DNA from: Bordetella genomosp. 5
Lineage (GTDB): Bacteria > Pseudomonadota > Gammaproteobacteria > Burkholderiales > Burkholderiaceae_B
Assembly (NCBI RefSeq): GCF_002261475.1
Contig: NZ_NEVN01000005.1
Coordinates: 248,001-312,000, forward strand
Reading direction: 5' to 3'
Length of the DNA: 64,000 bases
Each line of letters begins with the position of its first letter. The stretch's first letter is position 1. Shown in pieces: positions 18,701 through 27,201 of the stretch. A program made the translations under genes and the position numbers. Below the pieces are notes generated by a model that was not told the origin of the DNA, searched no databases, and was given only the letters and a program-made list of their open reading frames with translations.

Positions 18701-21064
18701 ATGAAGCTTTCGAACTGGCGCGCCGCCGCGCCGCCGATGGTGCTCGCCGGGCTCGCGGCACTCGCCGCGGCCCCGGCCTGGGCCGACGGCCCCGTGACCC
18801 TGCGGCGGCTGGCCGATGGCACGGCGCATATCCAGGCCACCGACATGCACGGCGCCGGGCTGGGCGTGGGCTACGCGCAGGCAGAAGACGCGCTGTGCAC
18901 GCTGGCCGACGCTTATCTGACCTTTGCCGGTGGCCGCTCCCTGGCCTTCGGGCCGCAAGGCAAGCCCGATTACAACGCCACCTATACCGGCGGCAACAAC
19001 CTCGAGCTCGACGTGTTCTTCCGGGCCTTCCTGGATGACACCGCGCTCGCCCGCTTCAAGGCCGCGCAGGTCGTCGAGCTCAAGGCCATGGCCGAGGGCT
19101 TCGCGGCGGGCTACAACCGCTACCTTGCCGAAGCGCGGGCGCGTCCGGCCACGGCGGGGGAGCCCACGTGTCTGCGGCAGCCGTGGGTGCGGCCGATCAC
19201 CGTCGACGACGTCATGCGCCGCATTCAGGCGCCCGCGCTGGCCGGAGGCTACGCGCGTTTCATTCCGGAGATCGTGCGTGCCGCGCCGCCGGGGCCGAAG
19301 CGGACGGCGCAGACGACAAGCCCGCTATCGCCGATCGCCGATGCCTGGCATGTGGGCGGCGCGGCGGGCCTGGGCAGCAATGTGATTGCCTTCGGCGCGG
19401 GCGATGGTGGCGCCCGGGCGCCGGTACTGTTCGGCAATCCGCACTGGTTCTGGGGTGGCCCCGACCGCTTTTATCAGATGCACCTCACCGTGGACGGCCA
19501 GATCGATGTGGCGGGCGTGGCTTTCGTGGGCGTGCCGCTGCCGATGATCGGCTATACGGACCGGGTGGCGTGGTCGCACACCGTATCGGCCGCGCGCCGC
19601 TTCGGGCTCTTCGCCCTCCAGCTGGATCCCGCGGATCCGTTGCGCTATGTGGTCGATGGCGAGGCGCGTTCCATTCGGGCGCAGGTGATCGAGGTGCCGG
19701 TGCGTGGCGCCGATGGGAAGACCGGCTCGGTGCGGCGCACGGTCTATCGCAGCGAGTACGGCCCGATCGTGGACCTGAGCGCCCGCGCGCAGCCGCTGGG
19801 CTGGACGGCCAAGGGTGCCGTCGCACTGCGCGACATCAACGAGACCAACGATCGCATCTTCTCCACCTATCTCTCCTGGGCGCATGCGCGCACGCTGGAC
19901 GACTTCGTGGCGATCGCGCGGCGCGAGCTCGCGATGCCGTGGGTCAATACGGCGGCCATCGGTCGCGACGATGCGCGCGCGTGGTACGGCGACATGGGCG
20001 CCGTGCCGAATGCGCCCGATGCCTTGCGGCGCCTTTGCGCGACGCCCTTCACGCCACTCGTCGCCCGTTGGGATCCGGCAATACCGATGCTCGATGGCAG
20101 CCGGTCGGCGTGCAACTGGACGGTGGATCGCAACACCCTGATTCCGGGGCAGATGCCCGCGTCGCGCCTGCCGGAGCGCTTTCGCACCGATTATGTCGCC
20201 AACATGAACGACAGCTATTGGCTCGCGAGTCCGGCGCAGCCGCTCGAGGGCTACGACGCCGTGCTCGGCGGCGAACGTCAGCGGCTCTCGCTGCGGGCCC
20301 GGCATGGTCACGCCATCGCGCGCGACGCGCTGGCGCAGGCGGGCGGCGACACCGCGCGCCTGATCACGTTCCTCGAGCGCGAGACCCTGTCCGCGCGGGA
20401 CTACGCCGCACAGAGCTTCAAGCCCGCGCTGCTGCATGCCGCGTGCGGGCCGCCGGACGCCAGCGTGAAACAGGCCTGCGCCGTGCTGGCGCGCTGGGCG
20501 GGCTCGGCCGGGGCCGACGACCGCGGCGCCTGGCTCTGGAGCGCGTTCTGGCAGGCGATGCAGGACAGCCCGGCGGCCAAGAGCGGCAAACTGTACGGAA
20601 AAGCGTTCGATCCGGCCCGGCCGCTGGACACGCCGAACGCGATCCGGCCGCTGCCGGCACAGGCGCGCGCAGCCTTGATGGCGGCCACGACGCGGCTCGC
20701 GTCGCAGGGCGTGGCGCTCGACGCGACCGTGGGCGAGCGGCTGCGGGTCAACGCGGCCGGTGGGTCGATCGCGCTGTATGGCGGCTGCGGCAGCGGCTAT
20801 TTCACGATCGCGTGTCCGGCGGTCCCGGGTGGCGTGATGGACGGCCGCGCGCACGCCAACACCTATCTGCAGCTGGTGAGCTTCGGCAAGGATGGCGTCC
20901 AGGCGCGCACGCTGCTGGCGAGCGGCGAGCGCGAGACGGCCTGGCGGGGCGGCCCGGGTGCCGAGCCAATCCGGCGCTACGCCGAAAAGCAGTGGCTGCG
21001 CGCGCCCTGGACGCCCGCGGAACGCGAGGCGGCCCAGGTGTCGGTGCGCACGCTGGCGCCTTGA
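18701..21064 (+). CDS. Penicillin-acylase-family N-terminal nucleophile hydrolase (PvdQ/AHL acylase-like)
   Basis: A 787-aa periplasmic amidase with a signal peptide (APPMVLAGLAALAAAPAWA). The proprotein is expected to cleave itself before Ser226 in GLGSNVIAFG, making that serine the N-terminal nucleophile of the beta chain; the preceding alpha chain has about 200 residues, the size seen in PvdQ-type enzymes. GNPHWFWGGPDRFYQMHLTV, where NPHW is the conserved loop, supports the family. Known members remove fatty acyl chains from acyl-homoserine lactones, cephalosporin side chains or pyoverdine precursors. Divergent placement beside a siderophore receptor favours a siderophore-related role, but quorum-signal degradation cannot be excluded. 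Start ATG 18701 has AGGA at 18692-18695. Confidence 0.88.
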   Translation: MKLSNWRAAAPPMVLAGLAALAAAPAWADGPVTLRRLADGTAHIQATDMHGAGLGVGYAQAEDALCTLADAYLTFAGGRSLAFGPQGKPDYNATYTGGNNLELDVFFRAFLDDTALARFKAAQVVELKAMAEGFAAGYNRYLAEARARPATAGEPTCLRQPWVRPITVDDVMRRIQAPALAGGYARFIPEIVRAAPPGPKRTAQTTSPLSPIADAWHVGGAAGLGSNVIAFGAGDGGARAPVLFGNPHWFWGGPDRFYQMHLTVDGQIDVAGVAFVGVPLPMIGYTDRVAWSHTVSAARRFGLFALQLDPADPLRYVVDGEARSIRAQVIEVPVRGADGKTGSVRRTVYRSEYGPIVDLSARAQPLGWTAKGAVALRDINETNDRIFSTYLSWAHARTLDDFVAIARRELAMPWVNTAAIGRDDARAWYGDMGAVPNAPDALRRLCATPFTPLVARWDPAIPMLDGSRSACNWTVDRNTLIPGQMPASRLPERFRTDYVANMNDSYWLASPAQPLEGYDAVLGGERQRLSLRARHGHAIARDALAQAGGDTARLITFLERETLSARDYAAQSFKPALLHAACGPPDASVKQACAVLARWAGSAGADDRGAWLWSAFWQAMQDSPAAKSGKLYGKAFDPARPLDTPNAIRPLPAQARAALMAATTRLASQGVALDATVGERLRVNAAGGSIALYGGCGSGYFTIACPAVPGGVMDGRAHANTYLQLVSFGKDGVQARTLLASGERETAWRGGPGAEPIRRYAEKQWLRAPWTPAEREAAQVSVRTLAP

Positions 21065-21107
21065 CGATGCGGGCGGCGGCGCCCGCAGCGCGCCGCCGCC
21101 CGCATCG
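21065..21107 (+). terminator. Strong hairpin after acylase gene
   Basis: A perfect 18-bp inverted repeat (21065-21082 and 21090-21107, 7-nt loop) begins one base after the acylase stop. It is extremely GC-rich and has no following T-run, so it may act as an mRNA-stabilising hairpin or a terminator of the L-shaped type. Confidence 0.65.
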
Positions 21108-21173
21108 CTACCCACAAACGCATACACTGTCGGTCAACTCAGCCTTTTTCGCGCTTTTTGCGACCGCCTTGCC

Positions 21174-22562
21174 GTGACCACCACCTCTTTTTCTTCGCTT
21201 CCTCTTCAGTCCGCCCTGCTCGACAACCTGCAGGGGCTGGGCTTCGAACAGATGACGCCGATCCAGGCGCAGAGCCTGCCGCTCATTCTCGAAGGCCGCG
21301 ATCTCATTGCGCAGGCCAAGACGGGCAGCGGCAAGACGGCGGCCTTCGGGCTGGGCGTGCTGCAGAAGCTCGACGTGAATCGCCTGACGCCGCAGGCGCT
21401 GCTGGTCTGTCCCACGCGTGAGCTGGCCGACCAGGTCGCCCAGGAGCTGCGCCGGCTGGCCCGCCTGATTCCGAACGTGAAGATTCTCACGCTGGTGGGG
21501 GGTGCGGCCGCGCGCCCGCAGGCCGAGTCGCTCGCGCGCGGTGCGCATCTGGTGGTGGGCACGCCCGGCCGCATCCAGGATCACCTCGAACGCGGCAGCC
21601 TCGATCTGGCCGGTATCACCACGCTGGTGCTGGACGAGGCCGACCGCATGGTGGACATGGGCTTTTACGACGATATCGTCGCCATCGCCTCGCATTGCCC
21701 GGTCAAGCGCCAGACGCTGCTGTTCTCGGCCACCTATCCCGACAACATCCGCAAGCTGAGCGCGCGCTTTCTGCGCAACCCGGCCGAGGTCAAGGTCGAG
21801 GCGCAGCACGATGCCAGCCGCATCGAGCAATATTTCTACGAGATCGCCGAAGACGAGCGGCTCGGCGCGGTGGTCAAGCTGCTGGCGCATTTCCGCCCGG
21901 TGTCGACGCTCGCGTTCTGCAATACCAAGATCCGCAGCCACGACCTGGTCGAGCGTCTGCAGGCCGAGGGCATCAGCGCCCAGGCGCTCAACGGCGACCT
22001 GGAACAGCGCGAGCGCGACGAGATCCTGATCCAGTTCGCCAACCAGAGCTGCGCCGTGCTCGTGGCCACCGACGTGGCCGCGCGCGGCCTCGACATTCAA
22101 AACCTCGGTGCCGTGATCAACGTCGACGTCACCAAGGACACCGAGGTCCATGTGCATCGCATCGGCCGCAGCGGCCGCGGCGACCAGAAGGGTCTGGCGC
22201 TCAGCCTGTGCTCGCCCGAGGAAATGCGCTGGGCCAATCTGATCGAGCAGTATCAGGGCGCGCCGCTCACGTGGGCCGACATCAACGCGCTGCGTCCCAA
22301 GTCCGACCGCCCGCTGCGCGCGCCGATGATCACGCTGTGCATCCAGGGCGGCAAGAAAGACAAGCTGCGTCCGGGCGATCTGCTGGGCGCGCTGACGGGT
22401 GACGGCGGTCTGGTGTTCGAACAGGTGGGCAAGATCAACATCACCGAATACAACGCCTACGTCGCGCTCGATCGCAAGATCGCCAAGCAGGCCTTCTCGC
22501 GCATCTCCAACGCCAGCATCAAGGGCAAGCGCTTCCGCATGCGCTTTCTCGAAGAGTTCTGA
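21174..22562 (+). CDS. dbpA: ATP-dependent RNA helicase DbpA
   Basis: A DEAD-box helicase of 462 aa that remodels 23S rRNA during 50S subunit assembly. Motifs seen: Q-motif (GFEQMTPIQAQ), I (AKTGSGKT), Ia (PTRELADQ), II (DEADRM), III (SAT), IV-V (LVATDVAARGLD), VI (HRIGRSGRG). The C-terminal 75 residues match the DbpA-specific RNA-binding RRM-like domain (CIQGGKKDKLRPGDLLGALTG and ISNASIKGKRFRMRFL), which distinguishes it from generic DEAD-box proteins. GTG 21174 is chosen because it gives the usual short N-terminus; no ATG is available nearby and the ribosome site is weak. Not evidently in an operon with the acylase because of the intervening hairpin. Confidence 0.94.
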   Translation: MTTTSFSSLPLQSALLDNLQGLGFEQMTPIQAQSLPLILEGRDLIAQAKTGSGKTAAFGLGVLQKLDVNRLTPQALLVCPTRELADQVAQELRRLARLIPNVKILTLVGGAAARPQAESLARGAHLVVGTPGRIQDHLERGSLDLAGITTLVLDEADRMVDMGFYDDIVAIASHCPVKRQTLLFSATYPDNIRKLSARFLRNPAEVKVEAQHDASRIEQYFYEIAEDERLGAVVKLLAHFRPVSTLAFCNTKIRSHDLVERLQAEGISAQALNGDLEQRERDEILIQFANQSCAVLVATDVAARGLDIQNLGAVINVDVTKDTEVHVHRIGRSGRGDQKGLALSLCSPEEMRWANLIEQYQGAPLTWADINALRPKSDRPLRAPMITLCIQGGKKDKLRPGDLLGALTGDGGLVFEQVGKINITEYNAYVALDRKIAKQAFSRISNASIKGKRFRMRFLEEF

Positions 22563-22576
22563 GCGCGCGCCGTCCC

Positions 22577-23392
22577 ATGGGCCTTCGCACCGCTCGCTGG
22601 CTGGTCCTGTGCTGCGCGGCCCTGGCCGGTGGCGCGGCGGTGGCCGCCTCGAGCGTGTTCAACGCGCCGGCGGGGGGCGGGCAGGGCATGTGGCAACAGA
22701 GCGTGGGCGGCAGGCAGTGGTTGCTGGACCAGGCCCTCAAGCGCGAGCCGCGCGACGCGGCCGCGGTCACGCAGGCCTATGTGGACCTGGGCATGGCCCA
22801 GCGCCATGCCGGCGACACCGACGCGGCGATCGCGTCGTTCGAATCGGCGCTCGCCTATCCGGCCGGCGCGATGGCGGATGCAAGCTACCATGCTGCCCAC
22901 AGTCAGTTGCTGGCGCTCTACGAGGGCGCCGCACGCTACGACGAGGCGCTCGCACTGATCGAGCAGTACCAGCCGCCGGCGGATGGCCGGGCGCGGCTGA
23001 ACACCGTGTCATTGACCGACCGCATCCTGTGGCAGCGGATCGAGGCAGATCGGGCGCAGGGCGTGGCGACGCCGCCCGACTGGCTCGCCAGGCGCTGGGC
23101 ATTCCTGCAGAAAAGCGCGGCGTCGGGACGCGCCCGTGCGCTTGGCGGCGCGGATGTCGGCGTGCACTGCATCCTGCCGATGGACCGTCGCGTGCCGCGC
23201 GCCGACAACGGCGGCACGGCCATCGTGCAGCTGACGCTGAACCCGGGGCTGCTCGAGGCGCGGCCCAAGATCGCGCGCTCGTCGGGCGATGCCGCGATCG
23301 ACCGCTATGCCGTCGCGCTGCACGACCGCATACAGTGCGCGCCGGATCAGAAGCGCATGCAGGTGCAGCAGCCCGTGCGGGTCGAAAACTGA
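22577..23392 (+). CDS. Periplasmic TPR protein with TonB-C-like C-terminus
   Basis: A 271-aa exported protein with a signal peptide (WLVLCCAALAGGAAVAA). Residues about 55-130 contain two to three TPR-like helix pairs (AYVDLGMAQRHAGDTDAAIASFESAL; HAAHSQLLALYEGAARYDEALALIEQY). The last 75 residues (AIVQLTLNPGLLEARPKIARSSG then AIDRYAVALHDRIQC) resemble the TonB C-terminal fold, where a periplasmic domain contacts receptors. It lacks the transmembrane anchor and proline-rich spacer of true TonB. It follows dbpA by 14 nt and may be co-transcribed. The function is unknown; the TonB resemblance is by eye. Confidence 0.7.
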   Translation: MGLRTARWLVLCCAALAGGAAVAASSVFNAPAGGGQGMWQQSVGGRQWLLDQALKREPRDAAAVTQAYVDLGMAQRHAGDTDAAIASFESALAYPAGAMADASYHAAHSQLLALYEGAARYDEALALIEQYQPPADGRARLNTVSLTDRILWQRIEADRAQGVATPPDWLARRWAFLQKSAASGRARALGGADVGVHCILPMDRRVPRADNGGTAIVQLTLNPGLLEARPKIARSSGDAAIDRYAVALHDRIQCAPDQKRMQVQQPVRVEN

Positions 23393-23400
23393 GCGCCTGA

Positions 23401-23733
23401 TCAGGGCACCGTCACATGCCGCACCCAGACGGGTGCGAGCCAGCCGATCAGGATGCCGAGCACCAGCGCCAGGCCGAAGCCCTCGGCGCCCGCGCCCAGC
23501 AGCGCGGCCACGAGCAGGCAGCCCAGCGTCGCGAAACCCACCTGCCACCAGGCCGCGCGGCGGAAACTGCGCGGGGCGATCTCCGGCGCGGCAATCCCGC
23601 CGAACAGCGCGCCAGCCAGCGCCATCGCGGCGACGAACAGCGGCGCGTCGGTGCCGGTCATGTAAAAGCCGCTGATGGCGAAGACGACGGCGAAGGCCGC
23701 CATGACGGCCGCGGCGAGCTTGAGTGCAGACAT
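23401..23733 (-). CDS. Small integral membrane protein
   Basis: A 110-aa hydrophobic protein with three to four membrane segments (LKLAAAVMAAFAVVFAISGFY; LFVAAMALAGALFGGIAA; WWQVGFATLGCLLVAALLGAG; FGLALVLGILIGWLAPVWV). No enzymatic or binding motif is visible and no family is recognised. The ATG at 23733 gives a product beginning with a charged residue and then TM1; the frame is open further upstream but that part reads across a terminator hairpin. It is transcribed away from the adjacent ABC operon terminator and converges with the TPR gene (8 nt apart). Confidence 0.65.
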   Translation of the reverse strand: MSALKLAAAVMAAFAVVFAISGFYMTGTDAPLFVAAMALAGALFGGIAAPEIAPRSFRRAAWWQVGFATLGCLLVAALLGAGAEGFGLALVLGILIGWLAPVWVRHVTVP

Positions 23734-23836
23734 ACGATGCGTGGCAACGAGGTTGAGAATCGGCAGGCGCGCGAGCGTCTTTCCGGGCGGTGTCGAATCG
23801 GTGCGTATGGTAGCCAAGGGCCCGGCCGTGACCTGC

Positions 23837-23876
23837 AAGAAAAAGAAACAGGCAGTTTGCTCGCGCAAACTGCCTG
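23837..23876 (-). terminator. Rho-independent terminator of the ABC transporter operon
   Basis: Perfect 12-bp inverted repeat CAGGCAGTTTGC / GCAAACTGCCTG (23849-23860 and 23865-23876, 4-nt loop), followed on the minus strand by a T-rich tract (TTTCTTTTTCT). It begins about 20 nt after the stop of the substrate-binding protein gene. Confidence 0.9.
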
Positions 23877-23897
23877 CTGCATGGCTCGGCGCAACGA

Positions 23898-24863
23898 TCA
23901 GTAGGTCTTGCCGGCGATCTCGTTGGACCAACCCAGATCCAGCCATTTCGCGTCCTGCGGAATCTGCTTCAGGTTGCCCAGGTCGATCTGCGTCTGCAGC
24001 GCGTCGGTGAGCGATTGCGTCGGCAGGGCGACCGACTCGGCGAACACGCCGTCGTTGATGAGACGCTGCACCGACGCACGCACCACGGCGGGGTCGAGGT
24101 TCGGGAACAGCTTCAGGCCGCTCTTGACCGCTTCGTCGGGATTCTTGTGAATGGCCTTGAGCGCACGGTCGATACCGGAGACGAACTTGCGCGAGATGGC
24201 GGGATCGATGTCCTGGCGGGTGGAGATGGCCGAGAAGGTGTAGGGGCCGATCTCGCGCGAGAACGCCGACACGACCTTGTAACCTTGCGCCTCGGCCTGC
24301 GACGCGCCCGGCTCGTACAGCACGGCGCAGTCCGCCTGGCCGGAGCTCAGCGGGCCGACTTCATTGCCCAGCGGCACTTCGAGCAGGTCCACATCGCGCT
24401 TCGGGTCCAGGCCGGCGCCCTTGAGCAGCTTGATGAACGCGGAGGTGCTGGTGGTGGGCATGGCGCCCGTGGAAATCTTGGCGCCCTTCAGGCTCTTGAA
24501 GCCATCGAAGGCGAAGCCCGACTTGCAGGTCAGCCACACGCCCAGGCGGTTGAGCGTGCCGCCCACGACCTTGACCGGTGCGCCGCGGCCGAACGAGATT
24601 GCGGTCCACTCGGGGCCGTGCAGCGAGAAGTCGGCGCTTTTGGAGATCACGGCAGCCAGCGCATTGGTCGAGCTCGAGGCCACGTCGATCCGCACGTCCA
24701 GACCTTCGTCCTTGAAGTAGCCATGCTCCTCGGCGAAGTACACGGGCAGATAGAACACCGACTTGAAGGCGGCGGAGACGACCGCTTTGTCGTTGGCCCA
24801 GGCGGAGGCGCTGAGCAGGCACGCGGCGGCGGCGGCCAGGCGCAGGGTGGTTTTACGAGTCAT
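23898..24863 (-). CDS. ABC transporter substrate-binding protein, NMT1/SsuA-type
   Basis: A 321-aa periplasmic solute-binding protein with a signal peptide (TLRLAAAAACLLSASAWA). The mature part starts KAVVSAAFKSVFYLPVYFAEEHGYFKDEGLDV, the NMT1/THI5-like fold used for nitrate, taurine, alkanesulfonates, pyrimidine precursors and some aromatics. GYFKDEGLDV and the later DPDEAV region are the family signatures. It is the last gene of a four-gene operon (AhpD-like, ATPase, permease, binding protein) and is followed by a clear terminator. The ligand cannot be deduced; no sulfonate monooxygenase or thiamin genes are adjacent. Confidence 0.9.
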   Translation of the reverse strand: MTRKTTLRLAAAAACLLSASAWANDKAVVSAAFKSVFYLPVYFAEEHGYFKDEGLDVRIDVASSSTNALAAVISKSADFSLHGPEWTAISFGRGAPVKVVGGTLNRLGVWLTCKSGFAFDGFKSLKGAKISTGAMPTTSTSAFIKLLKGAGLDPKRDVDLLEVPLGNEVGPLSSGQADCAVLYEPGASQAEAQGYKVVSAFSREIGPYTFSAISTRQDIDPAISRKFVSGIDRALKAIHKNPDEAVKSGLKLFPNLDPAVVRASVQRLINDGVFAESVALPTQSLTDALQTQIDLGNLKQIPQDAKWLDLGWSNEIAGKTY

Positions 24864-24871
24864 GATGCGTG

Positions 24872-25723
24872 TCAGAGTTTGAAGTTGGTGGCGTAGGTCT
24901 GATCCTTCCAGCGCAGCAAGCGCTTTTCGGCGATGTCCACGCCGGCGTAGAGCACGAAGCCCAGCGCCATCAGAGAGAAGATGCCGACCCAGACCGTATT
25001 GAGGTCATAGAGCGACGAGGCCACGAAGATCACGTGGCCGAGGCCGTATTTGGAGGAGATGAACTCACCGACCACAGTGCCCACCAGCGCGAAGCCGATG
25101 TTGATGCGGAAGGTGCTGATGATGTAGGGCGTGGCCGATGGCACCACCACCTTGGTGAAGATCTGGCGCTTGGTGGCACCCAGCGACACCAGCATGCGCT
25201 GGATATCGGGATCGGCGTCTTTCGCTGCCTGAAACGCGGCCAGCAGCGCCACGATGGCCGTGAGCGAGATCGAGAGCGCCACCTTGGAAATCACGCCGGT
25301 GCCGAACCACAGGATGACGAGCGGCGCGAACGCGATCTTGGGCACGCTGTTGATCGCGACCAGAAAGGGTTCGACGACCTTCGCGCCATAGGGCGAATAC
25401 CAGAGGGCCAGGCCCGGAATCGTGCCGACGATGGTGCCGATCACGAAGCCTGCCGCCGAGGCCCACAGGGTGTAGTTGGCGTGCACCCAGAGTTCGCCCG
25501 ACTGGATCATGCGCCAGCCCGCCTCGAACGTGCCGGCCGGCGAGCCGAACAGGAAGCCCGACACCGCGCCCTGGCGCACGGCGAGCTCCCAGGCCGAGAA
25601 GATCAGGACCACGATGAACAGTTGGGCGAACCACACCGGCGGCAGGCGCCGGGGGCGGGAAGCGGCGCGCGCGGCGGGTGCCGGCGCGGCCGCGGCGAGG
25701 GCGGTAGAGGAAGACTGGGTCAT
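24872..25723 (-). CDS. ABC transporter permease, SsuC/TauC-type
   Basis: A 283-aa inner-membrane permease with about six spans and the binding-protein-dependent transport EAA-like loop (LVSLGATKRQIFTKVVVPSA), where Gly and the following helix contact the ATPase. TM1 follows an Ala/Pro/Arg-rich cytoplasmic N-terminus (WFAQLFIVVLIFSAWELAV). Its ATG overlaps the upstream ATPase stop by 4 nt and the binding protein starts 8 nt downstream, so all are in one transcript. It belongs to the BPD_transp_1 family of nitrate/taurine/sulfonate importers; substrate as uncertain as for the binding protein. Confidence 0.92.
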   Translation of the reverse strand: MTQSSSTALAAAAPAPAARAASRPRRLPPVWFAQLFIVVLIFSAWELAVRQGAVSGFLFGSPAGTFEAGWRMIQSGELWVHANYTLWASAAGFVIGTIVGTIPGLALWYSPYGAKVVEPFLVAINSVPKIAFAPLVILWFGTGVISKVALSISLTAIVALLAAFQAAKDADPDIQRMLVSLGATKRQIFTKVVVPSATPYIISTFRINIGFALVGTVVGEFISSKYGLGHVIFVASSLYDLNTVWVGIFSLMALGFVLYAGVDIAEKRLLRWKDQTYATNFKL

Positions 25724-26508
25724 GCGTGAGCGGTCTGGATGTCGAGTTCCTGGCAGAGCAGGTCGAAATAGGCGGAGAAGCGGCTGTCGTGGCGCGCTTC
25801 CAGCGGCGACCGGGTATCGAGCTCGATCCGGTGTTCGCTCTTGAGGCGGCCTGGGCGCGCGCTCAGCACGAAGATGCGTTCGGACAGCGCGATGGCCTCG
25901 TCGATGTCGTGCGTGACGAGGATCACCGTCTTGCCCTTCTGCGACACGGTGTCGGCGAGCATGCCTTCGAGAAACAGCCGGGTCTGGTAATCGAGCGCCG
26001 AGAACGGCTCGTCCAGCAGCAGGATGTCCGGGTCGGGAAGCAGCGTGCGGGCCAGTGCGGCGCGCTGGCGCATGCCGCCCGACAGAGCCTTCGGATAGCT
26101 GTCCTGGAAAGGCAGCAGGCCGAAGGTGTGCAGGTATTCGCGCGCCAGCTCGACCGATTCGGCGCGCGGCGTGCCGCGCAGCTCCAGTCCGACCAGCACG
26201 TTGTCGAGCACCGTGCGCCAGGGCATCAGCAGGTCGCGCTGCAGCATGTAGCCGACGCGACCGCGCAGGTTCGGCATGGGCTGGCCGTCCAGCAGAATAC
26301 TGCCGCTGTCGTGTTCCAGCAGGCCCGTCAGGATGTTGAACAGCGTCGACTTGCCGCAGCCCGACGGGCCGATGATGCTGACGAACTCGCCGGCGGCCGC
26401 ATTCAGGCTGATGTCGTCGAGCACGTTGACCGTGCCCTTGTCGGTATGAAATTGCTTGGAGAGATGGCGGATCTCGAGCTTGGGCGCCGGGGAAGCAGCA
26501 GCGGACAT
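25720..26508 (-). CDS. ABC transporter ATP-binding protein, SsuB/TauB-type
   Basis: A 262-aa nucleotide-binding subunit with Walker A (IGPSGCGKST), Q-loop (MLQRDLLMPWRTV), signature (LSGGMRQRAALART), Walker B (ILLLDEPFSALD) and H-loop (LVTHDIDEAIALS). It powers the adjacent NMT1-type importer. ATG 26508 gives MSAAASPAPKLEIRHLSKQF; an upstream in-frame GTG/ATG would overlap the AhpD-like gene and add basic residues with no homology. It follows the AhpD-like gene by 10 nt. Confidence 0.93.
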   Translation of the reverse strand: MSAAASPAPKLEIRHLSKQFHTDKGTVNVLDDISLNAAAGEFVSIIGPSGCGKSTLFNILTGLLEHDSGSILLDGQPMPNLRGRVGYMLQRDLLMPWRTVLDNVLVGLELRGTPRAESVELAREYLHTFGLLPFQDSYPKALSGGMRQRAALARTLLPDPDILLLDEPFSALDYQTRLFLEGMLADTVSQKGKTVILVTHDIDEAIALSERIFVLSARPGRLKSEHRIELDTRSPLEARHDSRFSAYFDLLCQELDIQTAHA

Positions 26509-26518
26509 CTCGATTCGC

Positions 26519-27088
26519 TCAGTGCTCACCGTGCGCGAGCTCGAGCGCCACCACATCTTCCGCGGCCACGCCGAGCGCTTCATTGAAGCGCTTGAAGAAG
26601 CTGCACAGTGCGATGCGGATGGTCAGCTCGACGATCTGTTCTTCGCTGTAAAAGCGCTGCAGCCGGGCGTAGAACGCATCCGTGACGTGATTCGGAGTGA
26701 GCGTGACCAGCACCGCGTAGTCGCGCACGACGAGGTCGTGCTCGTCGAGACCCGGCACGTCGGGATCGAGCAGATGGTCGATGGCTTCCTGCGAGATGCC
26801 GTGCGAGGCCAGCTTGGGCTCGTGCAGCGCCACGCAGTAATGGCAGGCATGCGCCTTGGAAGCGGTGAGCAGCGCGATCTCGAGGTGCCGCGGCGTGATC
26901 AGGCCATCCTTGCGCGACTCCACCAGATACGAGAACAGGTGCTTCAGGGCCGGCGGGCGCGGCGCGAATGCGTTGAGCATGTTCGCGTACGGGCCGTAGT
27001 CGGTGAGCAGTTGATCGAGCAGGGCGGCGGTGGCGGGATCCAGCTTGGCGGGATCGTGGGGAGAGAGGCGGGACAAGACGGTTTCCAC
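26519..27088 (-). CDS. Carboxymuconolactone decarboxylase/AhpD-like protein
   Basis: A 189-aa alpha-helical protein of the CMD/AhpD superfamily. The motif KAHACHYCVALHEPKL carries the redox-type CxxC with downstream His found in peroxidase-related AhpD-like members, rather than the lactone decarboxylase active site. The GTG start at 27088 is the first possible codon after an in-frame TAG and has only a weak ribosome site. It heads the ABC importer operon, which suggests a role in oxidising or detoxifying the imported compound, or protecting against peroxide made during its catabolism; both are inference. Confidence 0.82.
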   Translation of the reverse strand: METVLSRLSPHDPAKLDPATAALLDQLLTDYGPYANMLNAFAPRPPALKHLFSYLVESRKDGLITPRHLEIALLTASKAHACHYCVALHEPKLASHGISQEAIDHLLDPDVPGLDEHDLVVRDYAVLVTLTPNHVTDAFYARLQRFYSEEQIVELTIRIALCSFFKRFNEALGVAAEDVVALELAHGEH

Positions 27089-27174
27089 AACGAGTGAAGC
27101 AGGCGCCTATCCTAGGCCTGTCCCGCGCCGGAACGAACGACCGATCCCTTGTATCTATATGCGTTGCGGTGATG

Positions 27175-27197
27175 AAGCGGGGGCGGAACCCCCGCTT
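27175..27197 (-). terminator. Hairpin downstream of the Bug protein gene
   Basis: A 9-bp stem AAGCGGGGG / CCCCCGCTT with a 5-nt loop lies four bases after the Bug gene stop. There is no clear T-run on the minus strand, so termination is likely but not certain. Confidence 0.55.
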
Positions 27198-27201
27198 TCA
27201 C

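Noticed and set aside
21065-21107. Palindrome read as an attachment site or small RNA
   Set aside because: Its location one base after a stop codon and its simple hairpin shape fit a transcript-end structure better.
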